From positions 31,064 to 95,063 of the forward strand of contig JBNLGG010000009.1 of NCBI GenBank assembly GCA_050305935.1: a stretch of 64,000 nucleotides of DNA. Reading direction: 5' to 3'. Positions 51,002-60,299 of this stretch are shown here, in pieces; within the stretch, counting starts at the first letter, position 1, and the number at the start of each line of letters is the position of its first letter. This DNA is from CAJXNP01 sp050305935 (GTDB taxonomy: Bacteria > Bacteroidota > Bacteroidia > Cytophagales > Cyclobacteriaceae). A program made the translations under genes and the position numbers. The notes beneath the pieces were generated by a model. It worked only from the letters and a program-made list of their open reading frames with translations, was not told the DNA's origin and searched no databases.

Positions 51002-53401
51002 ATGCGAATCCTAATCATTATTCTTATCATCGGCCCCCTGTGTTCTATCAACTTAAATGCACAGTCAGGTGCACAAACACAAACTGTAAAAGGACGTATT
51101 ATCGATGCCAATTCCCTTTTTCCCATTCCCGGTGTCAATGTGATCGTTCTGGGTAGCGACCCATTGCTTGGCACGATCACTGATCCACTGGGTTATTTTA
51201 AATTGGAAAACGTGACCGTAGGACGGGTCAGCCTGAAGGCATCCTTTGTTGGTTACACCGATGCCTACATTTCCAACATGTTGGTTTCTACTGGTAAGGA
51301 AACCTTTGTGGAGGTTAGCCTGGAAGAAAAAGTAGAGCTTATGGACGAAATCGTCATTCGCTCTGAGGACAACCGGATGGAAGGGGAAGTAAATGAGTTG
51401 GCTACTGTCAGCGCCCGGGGCTTTAACATCGACGAGACGCAGCGCTATGCCGGGTCTTTCAATGACCCTGCCCGGATGGCTGCTAATTTTGCCGGTGTTT
51501 CCTCTGTTAATGACGGACGTAACGATATCATCATTAGGGGAAATTCGCCTACCGGATTGCTGTGGCGACTCGAAGGTCTCGACATTCCCAACCCCAACCA
51601 TTTTGCAGCGACCGGGGCAACCGGAGGTCCGGTAACTATTTTGAACAATAACCAGTTGGCCAATTCGGAATTCTACACCGGGGCTTTTCCTGCTATGTAT
51701 AGCAATGCCACTTCCGGCGTATTCGATCTGAAGCTGAGAAGCGGCAATTATGAAAAAATGGAAAGTGTACTTCAGATCGGTTTTAATGGTTTGGAACTGG
51801 GACTGGAAGGCCCCATCAGCAAGGAAAAAAGAAGTTCGTACATGGCCAACTACCGGTATTCTGTTCCTGCTATCATGCAAAAGTTGGGATTTGGAACAGG
51901 CACCGGCACCGCCATTCCGTATTACCAGGACCTATCGTTTAAGCTTAATTTCCCGACTAAAAATGGAAATTTTAAAGTCTTTGGATTGGGTGGTTTGAGC
52001 AATATCAACCTTTTGGGAAGTGAAACAACTGCTGACGAGGCAGCCAAAGACCTGTATGGCAATTATAACCTGGACATCTATAACATTTCTAATACCGGTA
52101 TCATTGGTGCGTCCTATCTCCACTTTTTTAATGAAAGCACGTATTGGAGAAACTCCATATTGTTTTCAGGAAGTGAATTTATTGCAGATATCGATACGGT
52201 ATTGAGAGATGAAAACCTGGCAGTTACAGCGACGGACCGGTGGGTAAAAGATGATTTTTCGCAGTGGAAGTATGCTTACACATCAGAATTCAATAAAAAA
52301 CTAAATGTGCGAAATACCATCAACGTAGGACTTACCATAGAAGACCAGCATATGAACCTGCACCGTCAAATATTATATGATGAGTTTTCCAACGATTATA
52401 ATGGTATCAACTCCATTGGATCGGCTTTTCTCATAAAGACCTACGCCGCGTGGCAGCATAAATTCAATGACCGGCTGCTGGTAAATTCCGGCTTGAATTA
52501 TTTGAACTATCGATTGAACGATAATTCATCGGCCCTGGAGCCGAGGCTGGGTTTCCAATATAAGATTGCCAATAATCAAAAGCTCAGCCTGGCATATGGC
52601 CGTCACAGTCAGGCGCAGGTGATTACCATTTATTTCAATGAAACTACCCTTCCCGACGGTTCTACTTTAACCACCAATAAAAACCTGGGACTTACAAAAA
52701 GTGATCACGTGGTTTTGGCGCATGAAATTTTCCCGATACCCAGGTTGAGAATAAGGACTGAACTTTATTACCAGGATATCTTCAACGTTCCTGTGAGCAG
52801 ACGTGAAGGTTATTTTTCTATGCTCAACCAGGGAGATGAATTTACCTTTACAGACGAAGATTCACTGTATAACGGGGGCACCGGTAGAAACATCGGAGCA
52901 GAGATCACCGTCGAGAAATTCCTGGATAAGGGTTGGTATACCTTGATCACAAGTTCTTTTTTTGATTCAAAATATAAGGGGAGTGATGGGATTCAGCGTA
53001 ACTCTATTTTCAATGGGAATATTGTCACCAATTTTTTAGTGGGTAAAGAATGGACTGTTGGCAAGGCCAATAATTCTTTTGCAATCGATGCACGGATAGT
53101 TTATGCTGGCAACAAACGATTTATTCCCATAGATTTGGAAAGTTCAGTCGCGACTGGTCAGGAGATATTGATCTATGACGAGGCTTATGATGAAAGACTG
53201 CCCCATTATTTTAGGGCGGATTTAAAGTTTACCTACCGCAAACAAGGGAAAAAGGTTAGCCAGGAGTGGGCGCTCGATATTCAGAATATCACAGATCGAA
53301 ACAATGTGTTGTATCAATCATATAGTAATGTGGCTCAGAATGTTTCTTATACTACCCAATTAGGTATCTGGCCAATGTTTACCTACCGATTACTTTTTTA
53401 G
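51002..53401 (+). CDS. TonB-dependent receptor with carboxypeptidase-regulatory-like N-domain
   Basis: 799 aa. Signal peptide to about NLNAQ, then a carboxypeptidase-D-like domain (about 27-115; VKGRIIDANSLFPIPGVNVI). The plug (about 125-245) contains FNDPARMAANFAGVSSVND, IIIRGNSPTGLLWRLEGLDI and TSGVFDLKLRSGN. A 22-strand barrel follows, ending in YTTQLGIWPMFTYRLLF with a terminal aromatic. Not a SusC type: no SusD gene is adjacent, and it stands alone. Substrate unknown. Confidence 0.9.
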   Translation: MRILIIILIIGPLCSINLNAQSGAQTQTVKGRIIDANSLFPIPGVNVIVLGSDPLLGTITDPLGYFKLENVTVGRVSLKASFVGYTDAYISNMLVSTGKETFVEVSLEEKVELMDEIVIRSEDNRMEGEVNELATVSARGFNIDETQRYAGSFNDPARMAANFAGVSSVNDGRNDIIIRGNSPTGLLWRLEGLDIPNPNHFAATGATGGPVTILNNNQLANSEFYTGAFPAMYSNATSGVFDLKLRSGNYEKMESVLQIGFNGLELGLEGPISKEKRSSYMANYRYSVPAIMQKLGFGTGTGTAIPYYQDLSFKLNFPTKNGNFKVFGLGGLSNINLLGSETTADEAAKDLYGNYNLDIYNISNTGIIGASYLHFFNESTYWRNSILFSGSEFIADIDTVLRDENLAVTATDRWVKDDFSQWKYAYTSEFNKKLNVRNTINVGLTIEDQHMNLHRQILYDEFSNDYNGINSIGSAFLIKTYAAWQHKFNDRLLVNSGLNYLNYRLNDNSSALEPRLGFQYKIANNQKLSLAYGRHSQAQVITIYFNETTLPDGSTLTTNKNLGLTKSDHVVLAHEIFPIPRLRIRTELYYQDIFNVPVSRREGYFSMLNQGDEFTFTDEDSLYNGGTGRNIGAEITVEKFLDKGWYTLITSSFFDSKYKGSDGIQRNSIFNGNIVTNFLVGKEWTVGKANNSFAIDARIVYAGNKRFIPIDLESSVATGQEILIYDEAYDERLPHYFRADLKFTYRKQGKKVSQEWALDIQNITDRNNVLYQSYSNVAQNVSYTTQLGIWPMFTYRLLF

Positions 53402-53592
53402 TTGATGACAGAAGAGTTTAGATTTGAAGTTTCCTGCTTAGTAAATGCTTACTGGCGTGTGCTATCTATGCCTTTGAATTCATTGGAAAGGGTGTTTTTA
53501 GTACCGGAGAGTTTCTGCCGATCTTTAACTAAATGAACAGGTAACTGTGAGCCCGGATAAGGCCAAGCCCTTAAAAATTTTGATGGGAGAAT

Positions 53593-53624
53593 AAAAAAAA
53601 GGAGAGCTGCCTCTCCTTTTTTTT
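53593..53624 (-). terminator. Terminator after nrdBA (also after the TonB receptor)
   Basis: A perfect 14-bp inverted repeat, eight A plus GGAGAG, loop CTGC, then CTCTCC plus eight T. Functional in both directions; lies 22 bp past the nrdA stop. Confidence 0.93.
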
Positions 53625-53646
53625 ATAATTGGGTAAATAATGATTT

Positions 53647-56013
53647 TTAGCTTCCGCATGCCAGACAACTATCCGGATCATCCAGTGAGCACGACATGTC
53701 TGATCTGTTTTGTGCTTCGACCTCTTGCTCTGTTGGCTGAACTTTCTCTTCCTTCTTAACAGTGAATTTAATCGCATCCGCAGCAGCCCTGGTTCTAAGG
53801 TAGTACATACCTGTTTTAAGGCCTTTTTTCCAGGCGTAGAAGTGCATGGAAGTAAGCTTGCCAAAGTTTGGATCACTGATGTGGATGTTAAGGCTTTGAC
53901 TTTGGCAAATAAAAGCGCCCCTGTCTGCAGCCATATCAATGATAGAACGCTGGGAAATTTCCCAAACGGTTCGGTATAAATCCTTGATATCTTGTGGAAT
54001 TTCAGGAATGTTTTGGATTGATCCATTCGCTGCGATAAGCTTATTTTTCATGTTATCATTCCACAGGTTCAATTGGATGAGGTCTTTCAGCAGGTGCTTG
54101 TTCACTACAATGAACTCTCCGGAAAGCACCCTTCTTGTATAAATGTTAGTGGTGTAAGGCTCAAAACACTCATTGTTTCCAAGGATTTGAGAAGTAGAAG
54201 CCGTAGGCATTGGTGCCAGTAGCAATGAGTTTCGCAGACCGTGCTTTTTCACTTCTATTTTCAGACTGTTCCAATCCCATCTTCCCGAATCAGGAGTCAC
54301 ACCCCACATGTCAAACTGGAAGATACCTTTGGATGCCGGAGAACCTTTGAATGTTTCATACGACCCGTCCACTTTCGCCAGGTCTTTTGAAGCAGTCATT
54401 GACGCAAAATAGATGGTTTCAAATATTTCTGCATTTAACCTCCTTGCCTCCGGTGAATCAAATGGCATTCTCAATAGGATGAATGCATCCGCCAGGCCTT
54501 GTACTCCGATACCTATCGGACGATGCTTCATATTGGAGTTTCTCGCTTCTTGTACAGGATAATAGTTGATGTCAATTACCTTGTTCAGGTTTTTTGTGAC
54601 GGTATAAGAAATATCATACAGCTTTTGATGATCAAATTTTCCGTCAGTCACAAATTTCGAAAGAGCAATGGATGCAAGGTTGCAAACTGCCACCTCATCG
54701 GGTGAAGTATATTCCATGATCTCGGTACACAGATTACTTGACTTGATGGTACCAAGATTTTTCTGATTTGATTTCTTATTGGCCGCGTCCTTGTACAGGA
54801 TATAAGGAACTCCGGTTTCTATTTGCGATTCAAGTATTTCAAACCAAAGGTCCTGCGCCTTGATGGTTTTTCTGGCCTTTCCTTCTTTTTCGTACTTTTC
54901 ATACAATCGCTCAAATTCTTCACCATACACTTCTGAAAGTCCAGGGGCCTCATTAGGGCAGAACAATGACCAGTCAGCATTTTCTTCCACACGCTTCATG
55001 AACAGGTCTGAGATCCAAAGCGCATAAAAAAGGTCACGCGCTCTAAGCTCTTCCTTCCCGTGGTTTTTCTTCAAATCAAGGAAGTCGAAAATATCTGCAT
55101 GCCAGGGTTCCAGGTAGATGGCGAAACTTCCTTTTCGTTTTCCACCACCCTGGTCCACATAGCGGGCCGTCATGTCGAAGTTCCTTAACATCGGTACGAT
55201 ACCGTTTGAAACCCCGTTTGTTCCCCGGATGTATGAACCTTTTGCACGAACGTCATGGATGCTTAACCCAATACCTCCGGCGGATTGGCTGATTTTCGCA
55301 CATTGCTTTAATGTATCGTAAATACCATCAATACTGTCCTCCTTCATGGTGAGCAGGAAGCAGGAAGATAATTGTGGTTTGGGTGTGCCCGCATTAAATA
55401 AAGTAGGGGTCGCGTGGGTGAACCACTTTTCTGACATCAGGTTGTAGGTATTGATGGCCGCTTCAATATCCTCCTGGTGAATTCCAACAGCAACACGCAT
55501 CAGCATGTGCTGTGGCCTTTCCACCACCTTGCCGTCGAGGCGCATCAGGTAGCTCCTTTCCAATGTCTTAAACCCGAAGTAATCATAATTAAAATCCCTG
55601 TCATAAATAATAGAGGAGTCGAGCAATGCCGCATTTTTCTTGATAACTCCATATACTTCTTTAGACAACAGGGGAGCATTTTCACCAGTATTTGGATCAA
55701 TATAGGTATAAAGCCTCTTCATCGTATTTGAAAATGACTTGCTGGTGGTTTTATGCAAATTTGAAATGGCCACCCTGGCCGCCAACAACGCGTAGTCTGG
55801 ATGTTTCACGGTCATGGTAGCAGCCGTTTCCGCTGCCAGGTTATCCAGCTCCTGGGTGGTCACCCCGTCGTAGATACCATTGATTACTTTTTTTGCTACT
55901 TCTATTGGCTCGATGTAGGACATGTCCAGCCCGTAGCATAATTTTTCAATTCTGGCTGTGATCTTGTCAAATTTCACAGATTCACGGCGGCCATCTCTTT
56001 TTAATACTAACAT
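53647..56013 (-). CDS. nrdA: Class Ia ribonucleoside-diphosphate reductase, alpha subunit
   Basis: 788 aa. N-terminal ATP-cone (about 1-90; LVLKRDGRRESVKFDKITAR) for allosteric activity control. Active-site residues: the Cys in SSCFLLTMKEDSIDGIY, the NLCTEIME motif (Asn, thiyl Cys, Glu) and the other thiol in VAVCNLASIALS. The radical-transfer tyrosines lie in SLLLAPMPTASTSQILGNNE and beyond. The C-terminus ends in CSLDDPDSCLACGS, a CxxC used for re-reduction. Transcribed after nrdB (44 bp gap). Confidence 0.97.
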   Translation of the reverse strand: MLVLKRDGRRESVKFDKITARIEKLCYGLDMSYIEPIEVAKKVINGIYDGVTTQELDNLAAETAATMTVKHPDYALLAARVAISNLHKTTSKSFSNTMKRLYTYIDPNTGENAPLLSKEVYGVIKKNAALLDSSIIYDRDFNYDYFGFKTLERSYLMRLDGKVVERPQHMLMRVAVGIHQEDIEAAINTYNLMSEKWFTHATPTLFNAGTPKPQLSSCFLLTMKEDSIDGIYDTLKQCAKISQSAGGIGLSIHDVRAKGSYIRGTNGVSNGIVPMLRNFDMTARYVDQGGGKRKGSFAIYLEPWHADIFDFLDLKKNHGKEELRARDLFYALWISDLFMKRVEENADWSLFCPNEAPGLSEVYGEEFERLYEKYEKEGKARKTIKAQDLWFEILESQIETGVPYILYKDAANKKSNQKNLGTIKSSNLCTEIMEYTSPDEVAVCNLASIALSKFVTDGKFDHQKLYDISYTVTKNLNKVIDINYYPVQEARNSNMKHRPIGIGVQGLADAFILLRMPFDSPEARRLNAEIFETIYFASMTASKDLAKVDGSYETFKGSPASKGIFQFDMWGVTPDSGRWDWNSLKIEVKKHGLRNSLLLAPMPTASTSQILGNNECFEPYTTNIYTRRVLSGEFIVVNKHLLKDLIQLNLWNDNMKNKLIAANGSIQNIPEIPQDIKDLYRTVWEISQRSIIDMAADRGAFICQSQSLNIHISDPNFGKLTSMHFYAWKKGLKTGMYYLRTRAAADAIKFTVKKEEKVQPTEQEVEAQNRSDMSCSLDDPDSCLACGS

Positions 56014-56057
56014 TGCTCTTTACTAGGGTTTTTGAATTGAAATTATGTTTACTGAAA

Positions 56058-57056
56058 TTAAAAGTCTTCGTCTAATGAGAAACGTTGTTTCGACCCTTCA
56101 GGATCGTTTGACTGCATAACGCCGGCTTTCTGGTATTCTGCCACACGCTTTTCAAAGAAGTTTGTTTTTCCTTGCAGGGAGATCATTTCCATGAAATCAA
56201 ATGGGTTTGCCGAGTTCCAAACCTTCTTACATTCCAGCTCGTCCAGGAGTCGGTCTGCCACAAACTCAATGTATTGGCACATCAGGTCAGCGTTCATTCC
56301 AATCAGCTTTACCGGAATCGCGTCAGTCACAAATTCCTTCTCTATGCTCACAGCATCCTTGATGATTTCCGTAATGGTCTCTTTTGGTATTTTACCAAGG
56401 ACATGCTTATTATATATATGGCATGCAAAATCACAATGGAGACCTTCATCCCTGGAGATGAGTTCATTTGAGAAACTCAGTCCGGGCATGAGCCCCCTTT
56501 TCTTCATCCAGAAGATTGAACAGAATGATCCGGAAAAGAAAATGCCTTCCACGGCGGCAAAGGCGATCAACCTTTCCGCAAAGCTTCCCTGATCAATCCA
56601 TCGCAGTGCCCAGTCTGCCTTTTTCTTCACACAATCCATCGTTTCAATGGCATGAAAAAGTCGATCCTTTTCTTTCGGGTCTTTTACATAAGTGTCAATC
56701 AGGAGTGAATAGGTTTCTGAATGGATATTTTCAATGGCAATCTGGAATCCGTAGAAAAACTTGGCTTCGGTATATTGCACTTCTGCCACAAAGTTTTCCG
56801 CCAGGTTTTCATTGACGATACCATCGCTGGCGGCAAAGAAGGCGAGTACATGGGATATGAAATGTCGTTCACCATCGTTCAGGTTTTCCCAATCCTTTAA
56901 ATCCTGGCTGAGGTCAATTTCTTCTGCCGTCCAAAAGCTGGCCTCCGCCTTTTTGTAGAATTCCCAAATATCACCGTGTGTAATAGGGAACAAAACAAAA
57001 CGATCTTTATTCTCTCTTAAAATGGGTTCTTCCTCTACGAATTTTCTTTTGCTCAT
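56058..57056 (-). CDS. nrdB: Class Ia ribonucleoside-diphosphate reductase, beta subunit
   Basis: 332 aa. Di-iron ligands and radical site are conserved: acidic ligand in FWTAEEIDLSQDL, then Glu, His and Tyr spaced as in E. coli Glu115/His118/Tyr122 (ENIHSETYS), and the second set in NELISRDEGLHCDFACHIY. So a tyrosyl-radical enzyme rather than a Tyr-less class Ic. Length is short-normal. First gene of the nrdBA pair, with a 404-bp divergent region to rplU upstream. Confidence 0.97.
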   Translation of the reverse strand: MSKRKFVEEEPILRENKDRFVLFPITHGDIWEFYKKAEASFWTAEEIDLSQDLKDWENLNDGERHFISHVLAFFAASDGIVNENLAENFVAEVQYTEAKFFYGFQIAIENIHSETYSLLIDTYVKDPKEKDRLFHAIETMDCVKKKADWALRWIDQGSFAERLIAFAAVEGIFFSGSFCSIFWMKKRGLMPGLSFSNELISRDEGLHCDFACHIYNKHVLGKIPKETITEIIKDAVSIEKEFVTDAIPVKLIGMNADLMCQYIEFVADRLLDELECKKVWNSANPFDFMEMISLQGKTNFFEKRVAEYQKAGVMQSNDPEGSKQRFSLDEDF

Positions 57057-57236
57057 TTTGTGCTTTTTATTAGAAAAGGTTAAAAATGCAATTACAACAC
57101 ACCTTGGTCAACCTTACCAAATGTTAAGGTTTTTTAATTTTAAATAGGGAAGTAAATGCAAAGAATTTGCTGCCAGTACAGCTCAGAATATAAGTTCAAA
57201 TATTGCAATTTGAAAGTGAAAAATCAAACTTAAAAA

Positions 57237-57269
57237 TTGCAAAGAGTGAAGAACTTTTAGCTAACTTTG
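57237..57269 (+). promoter_or_regulatory. Upstream Bacteroidota-type promoter candidate
   Basis: TTG (57237-57239), 22 bp, TAACTTTG (57262-57269, full -7 match). A transcript from here would include the hairpin at 57303-57337 and either end near the T-run at about 57354 or read on into rplU. Confidence 0.5.
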
Positions 57270-57396
57270 TGCCTATAAGAATTTGGAAATAAAGCGGTTG
57301 GAGGTGAATTGACAAGCATTGCTTTTGCTCATTCACCGTTAAAAAAAAATTAATTTTTTTTTAACCCCTGATTATTACAAATAAGTTTGCTAATTC

Positions 57397-57428
57397 TTTG
57401 GTGATAAATAATAATTCAAATATCTTTG
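57397..57428 (+). promoter_or_regulatory. rplU-rpmA promoter
   Basis: TTTG (57397-57400), exactly 20 bp, TATCTTTG (57421-57428): both boxes and spacing fit the Bacteroidota consensus. Expected leader about 27 nt before the rplU ATG. Confidence 0.78.
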
Positions 57429-57460
57429 CAGTCCTTTTTTGAGGACATAAATTAAAATCG

Positions 57461-57769
57461 ATGTACGCTATAGTAGATATTGCCGGAAAGCAATTCAAAG
57501 TTGAGAAAGATAAATTTTACTACACGCCATTATTAGAAGGTAAGGATGGCGATACAGTTGAATTTGACAATGTATTGTTGGTTGACAATTCAGGAAAAAT
57601 AACCGTAGGCACTCCTAATGTAAAAGGATCTAAGGTTTCCGGAAAGATTTTAGAACACGTGAAGGGTGACAAAGTAGTTGTTTTCAAGAAGAAAAGAAGA
57701 AAAGGCTATAAAGTGAGAAACGGTCACCGTCAGGATTACACAAAAGTATTAATAGAAGACATTAAATAG
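57461..57769 (+). CDS. rplU: Ribosomal protein bL21
   Basis: 102 aa. Starts MYAIVDIAGKQFKVEKD, with the middle VLLVDNSGKITVGTPNV and the C-terminal FKKKRRKGYKVRNGHRQDYT that are diagnostic of bL21. It binds 23S rRNA in the large subunit. First gene of the rplU-rpmA operon, 8 bp before rpmA. Confidence 0.98.
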   Translation: MYAIVDIAGKQFKVEKDKFYYTPLLEGKDGDTVEFDNVLLVDNSGKITVGTPNVKGSKVSGKILEHVKGDKVVVFKKKRRKGYKVRNGHRQDYTKVLIEDIK

Positions 57770-57777
57770 TTTAAAAA

Positions 57778-58038
57778 ATGGCACATAAAAAAGGAGCCGG
57801 TAGTTCAAGAAACGGTAGAGAATCAGCTAGTCAACGTCTCGGAGTAAAAATTTATGGTGGCCAGCAGGCGATCGCCGGCAACATCCTCGTGAGACAGAGA
57901 GGCACTACCCATCATCCTGGTAAAAATGTGGGAATTGGAAAAGACCATACATTATTTGCTTTGGTAGATGGTGTTGTTGAATTTAAGAAAGGTAGAAAAA
58001 ACAGATCATTTGTTTCTGTCGTTCCGGCAGAAGCTTAA
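57778..58038 (+). CDS. rpmA: Ribosomal protein bL27
   Basis: 86 aa. N-terminus MAHKKGAGSSRNGRESASQR reaches the peptidyl-transferase centre without a cleavable extension; then GVKIYGGQQAIAGNILVRQR and GTTHHPGKNVGIGKDHTLFA. Standard bL27. Followed by a terminator. Confidence 0.98.
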   Translation: MAHKKGAGSSRNGRESASQRLGVKIYGGQQAIAGNILVRQRGTTHHPGKNVGIGKDHTLFALVDGVVEFKKGRKNRSFVSVVPAEA

Positions 58039-58058
58039 TTTTTGTTTAAAAATATTTT

Positions 58059-58092
58059 AAAAAGCACAGGCCGTCGGTCTGTGCTTTTTTGT
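58059..58092 (+). terminator. Terminator of rplU-rpmA
   Basis: AAAGCACAG / CTGTGCTTT stem with a short GC-rich loop, followed by six T. Confidence 0.92.
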
Positions 58093-58143
58093 TTTGCGAA
58101 GATGTAAATAGATCATTAGCTTGTTGGAATAATCGAAAGATCT

Positions 58144-59694
58144 ATGCGTCACCAACCCACGATCGATCAAATATTTTCGAGCCTGAAGCTTGACCATAGA
58201 CAGGCCGGAACATCCACCGGCAAATCCTGGATCAGCAACAACTCAAAAGAAGCGGTATCTTCCTTTTCGCCCATCGACGGCCATCACCTGGGGGATATTT
58301 TTACCACGGATTCTACAAATTATGAAATCGTAGTCAACATTGCTCAAAAAGCATTTAAAGAATGGCGGTTGATCCCGGCGCCGAAGCGAGGCGAAATAGT
58401 ACGGCAATTCGGACTGAAGCTGAGGGAACATAAAAATGAGCTGGGCCATCTGGTGACCATTGAAATGGGAAAGAGCATCCAGGAGGGGCTGGGCGAGGTA
58501 CAGGAGATGATCGATATTTGTGATTTTGCCGTAGGACTTTCTCGCCAACTGCACGGGCTGACGATGCATTCCGAACGGCCCTTTCACAGGATGTATGAAC
58601 AATACCACCCCCTGGGAATTGTCGGAATAATTTCTGCATTTAATTTTCCAGTGGCCGTGTGGAGCTGGAATGCAATGGTTGCGCTGGTGTGTGGTGATGT
58701 GTGTATTTGGAAGCCTTCGGAAAAAACTCCCTATTGTGCCGTGGCCTGTCAAAAGCTACTAGCCGAAGTTTTGGCGGATAATGGCCTACCGGAGGGAGTT
58801 TCTTCCCTCATAGTGGGGGACTATGAAATAGGGGAGCTATTAACGGGAGATAGCCGTATCCCTTTGGTATCAGCTACGGGATCCGTAAGAATGGGAAGAA
58901 AAGTGGGGGCAGCTATTGCCGGTCGGTTAGGAAAAAGTATCTTGGAATTAGGGGGAAACAATGCGATCATCATCTCGCAACATGCGGATTTAAAATTAAC
59001 CATACCTGGAGTCGTATTCGGTGCGGTAGGTACAAGCGGGCAACGGTGTACGAGTACCCGGAGGTTGATCATCCATGAGAGGATTTATGATCGGGTGGTC
59101 GAAAATCTCGTAAGTGCTTACAGACAGCTTAAAATTGGCAACCCTTTGGATGAATCAAATCACGTTGGTCCCCTGATTGATAAGCAGGCGGTGCAAAGCT
59201 ATATGGCGGCAGGAACCGAAATAGTCGCGGAGGGTGGGGAAGAGATAATTCCGGCAGAGGTAATTTCTGACAAAAATTTAAACCTCTCAGGTTTATATGT
59301 AAGGCCTGCCATTTATGCGGTACAATCCACTTCCAAAAAGGTGCTCGAAGAGACATTCGCCCCCATTTTATACCTATTGAAATACGAGACGCTTGAGGAG
59401 GCGATTGATATTCAAAACATGGTGCCCCAGGGCTTGAGCTCCGCTATCATGACAAATGATTTGAAAGAATCCGAGCAATTTTTAGCTCATACGGGCTCCG
59501 ATTGTGGTATAGCAAATGTCAATATTGGCACCTCGGGAGCGGAAATAGGAGGTGCTTTTGGTGGTGAAAAGGACACCGGGGGAGGAAGGGAATCAGGCAG
59601 TGATGCCTGGAAGGCTTATATGAGACGACAAACAAATACGATAAACTTTGGTGATCAAATTCCTCTGGCACAGGGTATTAAATTTGATATTTAG
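58144..59694 (+). CDS. ALDH7-type aldehyde dehydrogenase (aminoadipate-semialdehyde dehydrogenase-like)
   Basis: 516 aa. NAD-binding ISAFNFPVAVWSWNAMVAL and SATGSVRMGRKVG, catalytic Glu in KSILELGGNNAI, catalytic Cys in GTSGQRCTSTRRL. The C-terminal NVNIGTSGAEIGGAFGGEKD followed by TGGGRESGSDAWKAYMRR is the signature of the ALDH7/antiquitin group, which oxidises alpha-aminoadipate semialdehyde in lysine breakdown and acts on other aldehydes. Lysine catabolism is inferred; no lysine genes are adjacent. Monocistronic. Confidence 0.92.
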   Translation: MRHQPTIDQIFSSLKLDHRQAGTSTGKSWISNNSKEAVSSFSPIDGHHLGDIFTTDSTNYEIVVNIAQKAFKEWRLIPAPKRGEIVRQFGLKLREHKNELGHLVTIEMGKSIQEGLGEVQEMIDICDFAVGLSRQLHGLTMHSERPFHRMYEQYHPLGIVGIISAFNFPVAVWSWNAMVALVCGDVCIWKPSEKTPYCAVACQKLLAEVLADNGLPEGVSSLIVGDYEIGELLTGDSRIPLVSATGSVRMGRKVGAAIAGRLGKSILELGGNNAIIISQHADLKLTIPGVVFGAVGTSGQRCTSTRRLIIHERIYDRVVENLVSAYRQLKIGNPLDESNHVGPLIDKQAVQSYMAAGTEIVAEGGEEIIPAEVISDKNLNLSGLYVRPAIYAVQSTSKKVLEETFAPILYLLKYETLEEAIDIQNMVPQGLSSAIMTNDLKESEQFLAHTGSDCGIANVNIGTSGAEIGGAFGGEKDTGGGRESGSDAWKAYMRRQTNTINFGDQIPLAQGIKFDI

Positions 59695-59788
59695 AAGTTG
59701 ATATTTGTGAATATTGGCAAAAAAGCCAGATGTAATTTTTAACTTAAATTAATACTTTAAGTATAAATGAAGGGAAGGCAAAATATTT

Positions 59789-59796
59789 TATTTTTG
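59789..59796 (+). promoter_or_regulatory. Candidate -7 element for the response-regulator gene
   Basis: TATTTTTG, a full TAnnTTTG match. It would give a leader of about 70 nt before the ATG at 59874. Confidence 0.45.
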
Positions 59797-59873
59797 CATC
59801 ATTCTCTTATATAATTTACATATTTTTAGAATTGAAGGTTTTTAACAATTAACCAACGAGAAAATAGATCGAC

Positions 59874-60290
59874 ATGTCAAATTCAGGCAAAAAATTTTAT
59901 ACAGTGATGCTCATTGATGACAATGAAATAGATAACCTTATCAACCAAAAGATGATCGAGGCGGCAAACATCACCGAGCATATATTTACCCACACCGGCG
60001 CCAGAAGCGCTATCGAATTCCTAAAGAACATTGAAAAAGTAGATGAGGTGGCTCAAAAAATCCTGCCTGATGTGATCTTCCTTGACATTGATATGCCTCT
60101 AATGGATGGATTTCAATTTCTTGACGAGTTTGACAAATTATCTGCTTCCACTAAATCGAAGTGCAAAATCGTCATGTTGACTTCTTCCATCAACCCACAG
60201 GATGTCAACAAATCCAAGGAATACAGTTATGTTAAGAAATACATTAACAAACCGCTTTCCCAGGAAAATCTTGAAAAGATAGAGATTTAA
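59874..60290 (+). CDS. Single-domain response regulator (CheY-like)
   Basis: 138 aa receiver domain only. Acidic pocket MLIDDNEIDNLINQKM, phospho-acceptor Asp in DVIFLDIDMPLMDGFQFL, Thr/Ser in VMLTSSINPQD and the conserved Lys in KKYINKPLSQEN. No output domain, so it acts by protein-protein contact. The DNEIDN form and long loop between helix 2 and strand 3 are common in Bacteroidota regulators. No kinase gene adjoins it. Confidence 0.93.
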   Translation: MSNSGKKFYTVMLIDDNEIDNLINQKMIEAANITEHIFTHTGARSAIEFLKNIEKVDEVAQKILPDVIFLDIDMPLMDGFQFLDEFDKLSASTKSKCKIVMLTSSINPQDVNKSKEYSYVKKYINKPLSQENLEKIEI

Positions 60291-60299
60291 AAAGCCCTG

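Larger units (their letters stand above)
57057..57460. other. 404-bp divergent regulatory region between nrdB and rplU
   Basis: No gene. It contains a 7-bp inverted repeat AACCTTA / TAAGGTT (57110-57131) 54 bp upstream of nrdB, a TTG..TAACTTTG promoter-like pair (57237-57269) and a hairpin GGTGAAT / ATTCACC with a partly paired interior (57303-57337) followed by A- and T-runs. The rplU promoter itself is at 57397-57428. The inverted repeat could be an nrd control site; it does not match the NrdR-box consensus I know. Confidence 0.7.

Noticed and set aside
51002..53401. SusC-type polysaccharide utilisation receptor
   Set aside because: No SusD gene, no glycoside hydrolases nearby and the plug region differs from SusC; kept as a generic TonB-dependent receptor.
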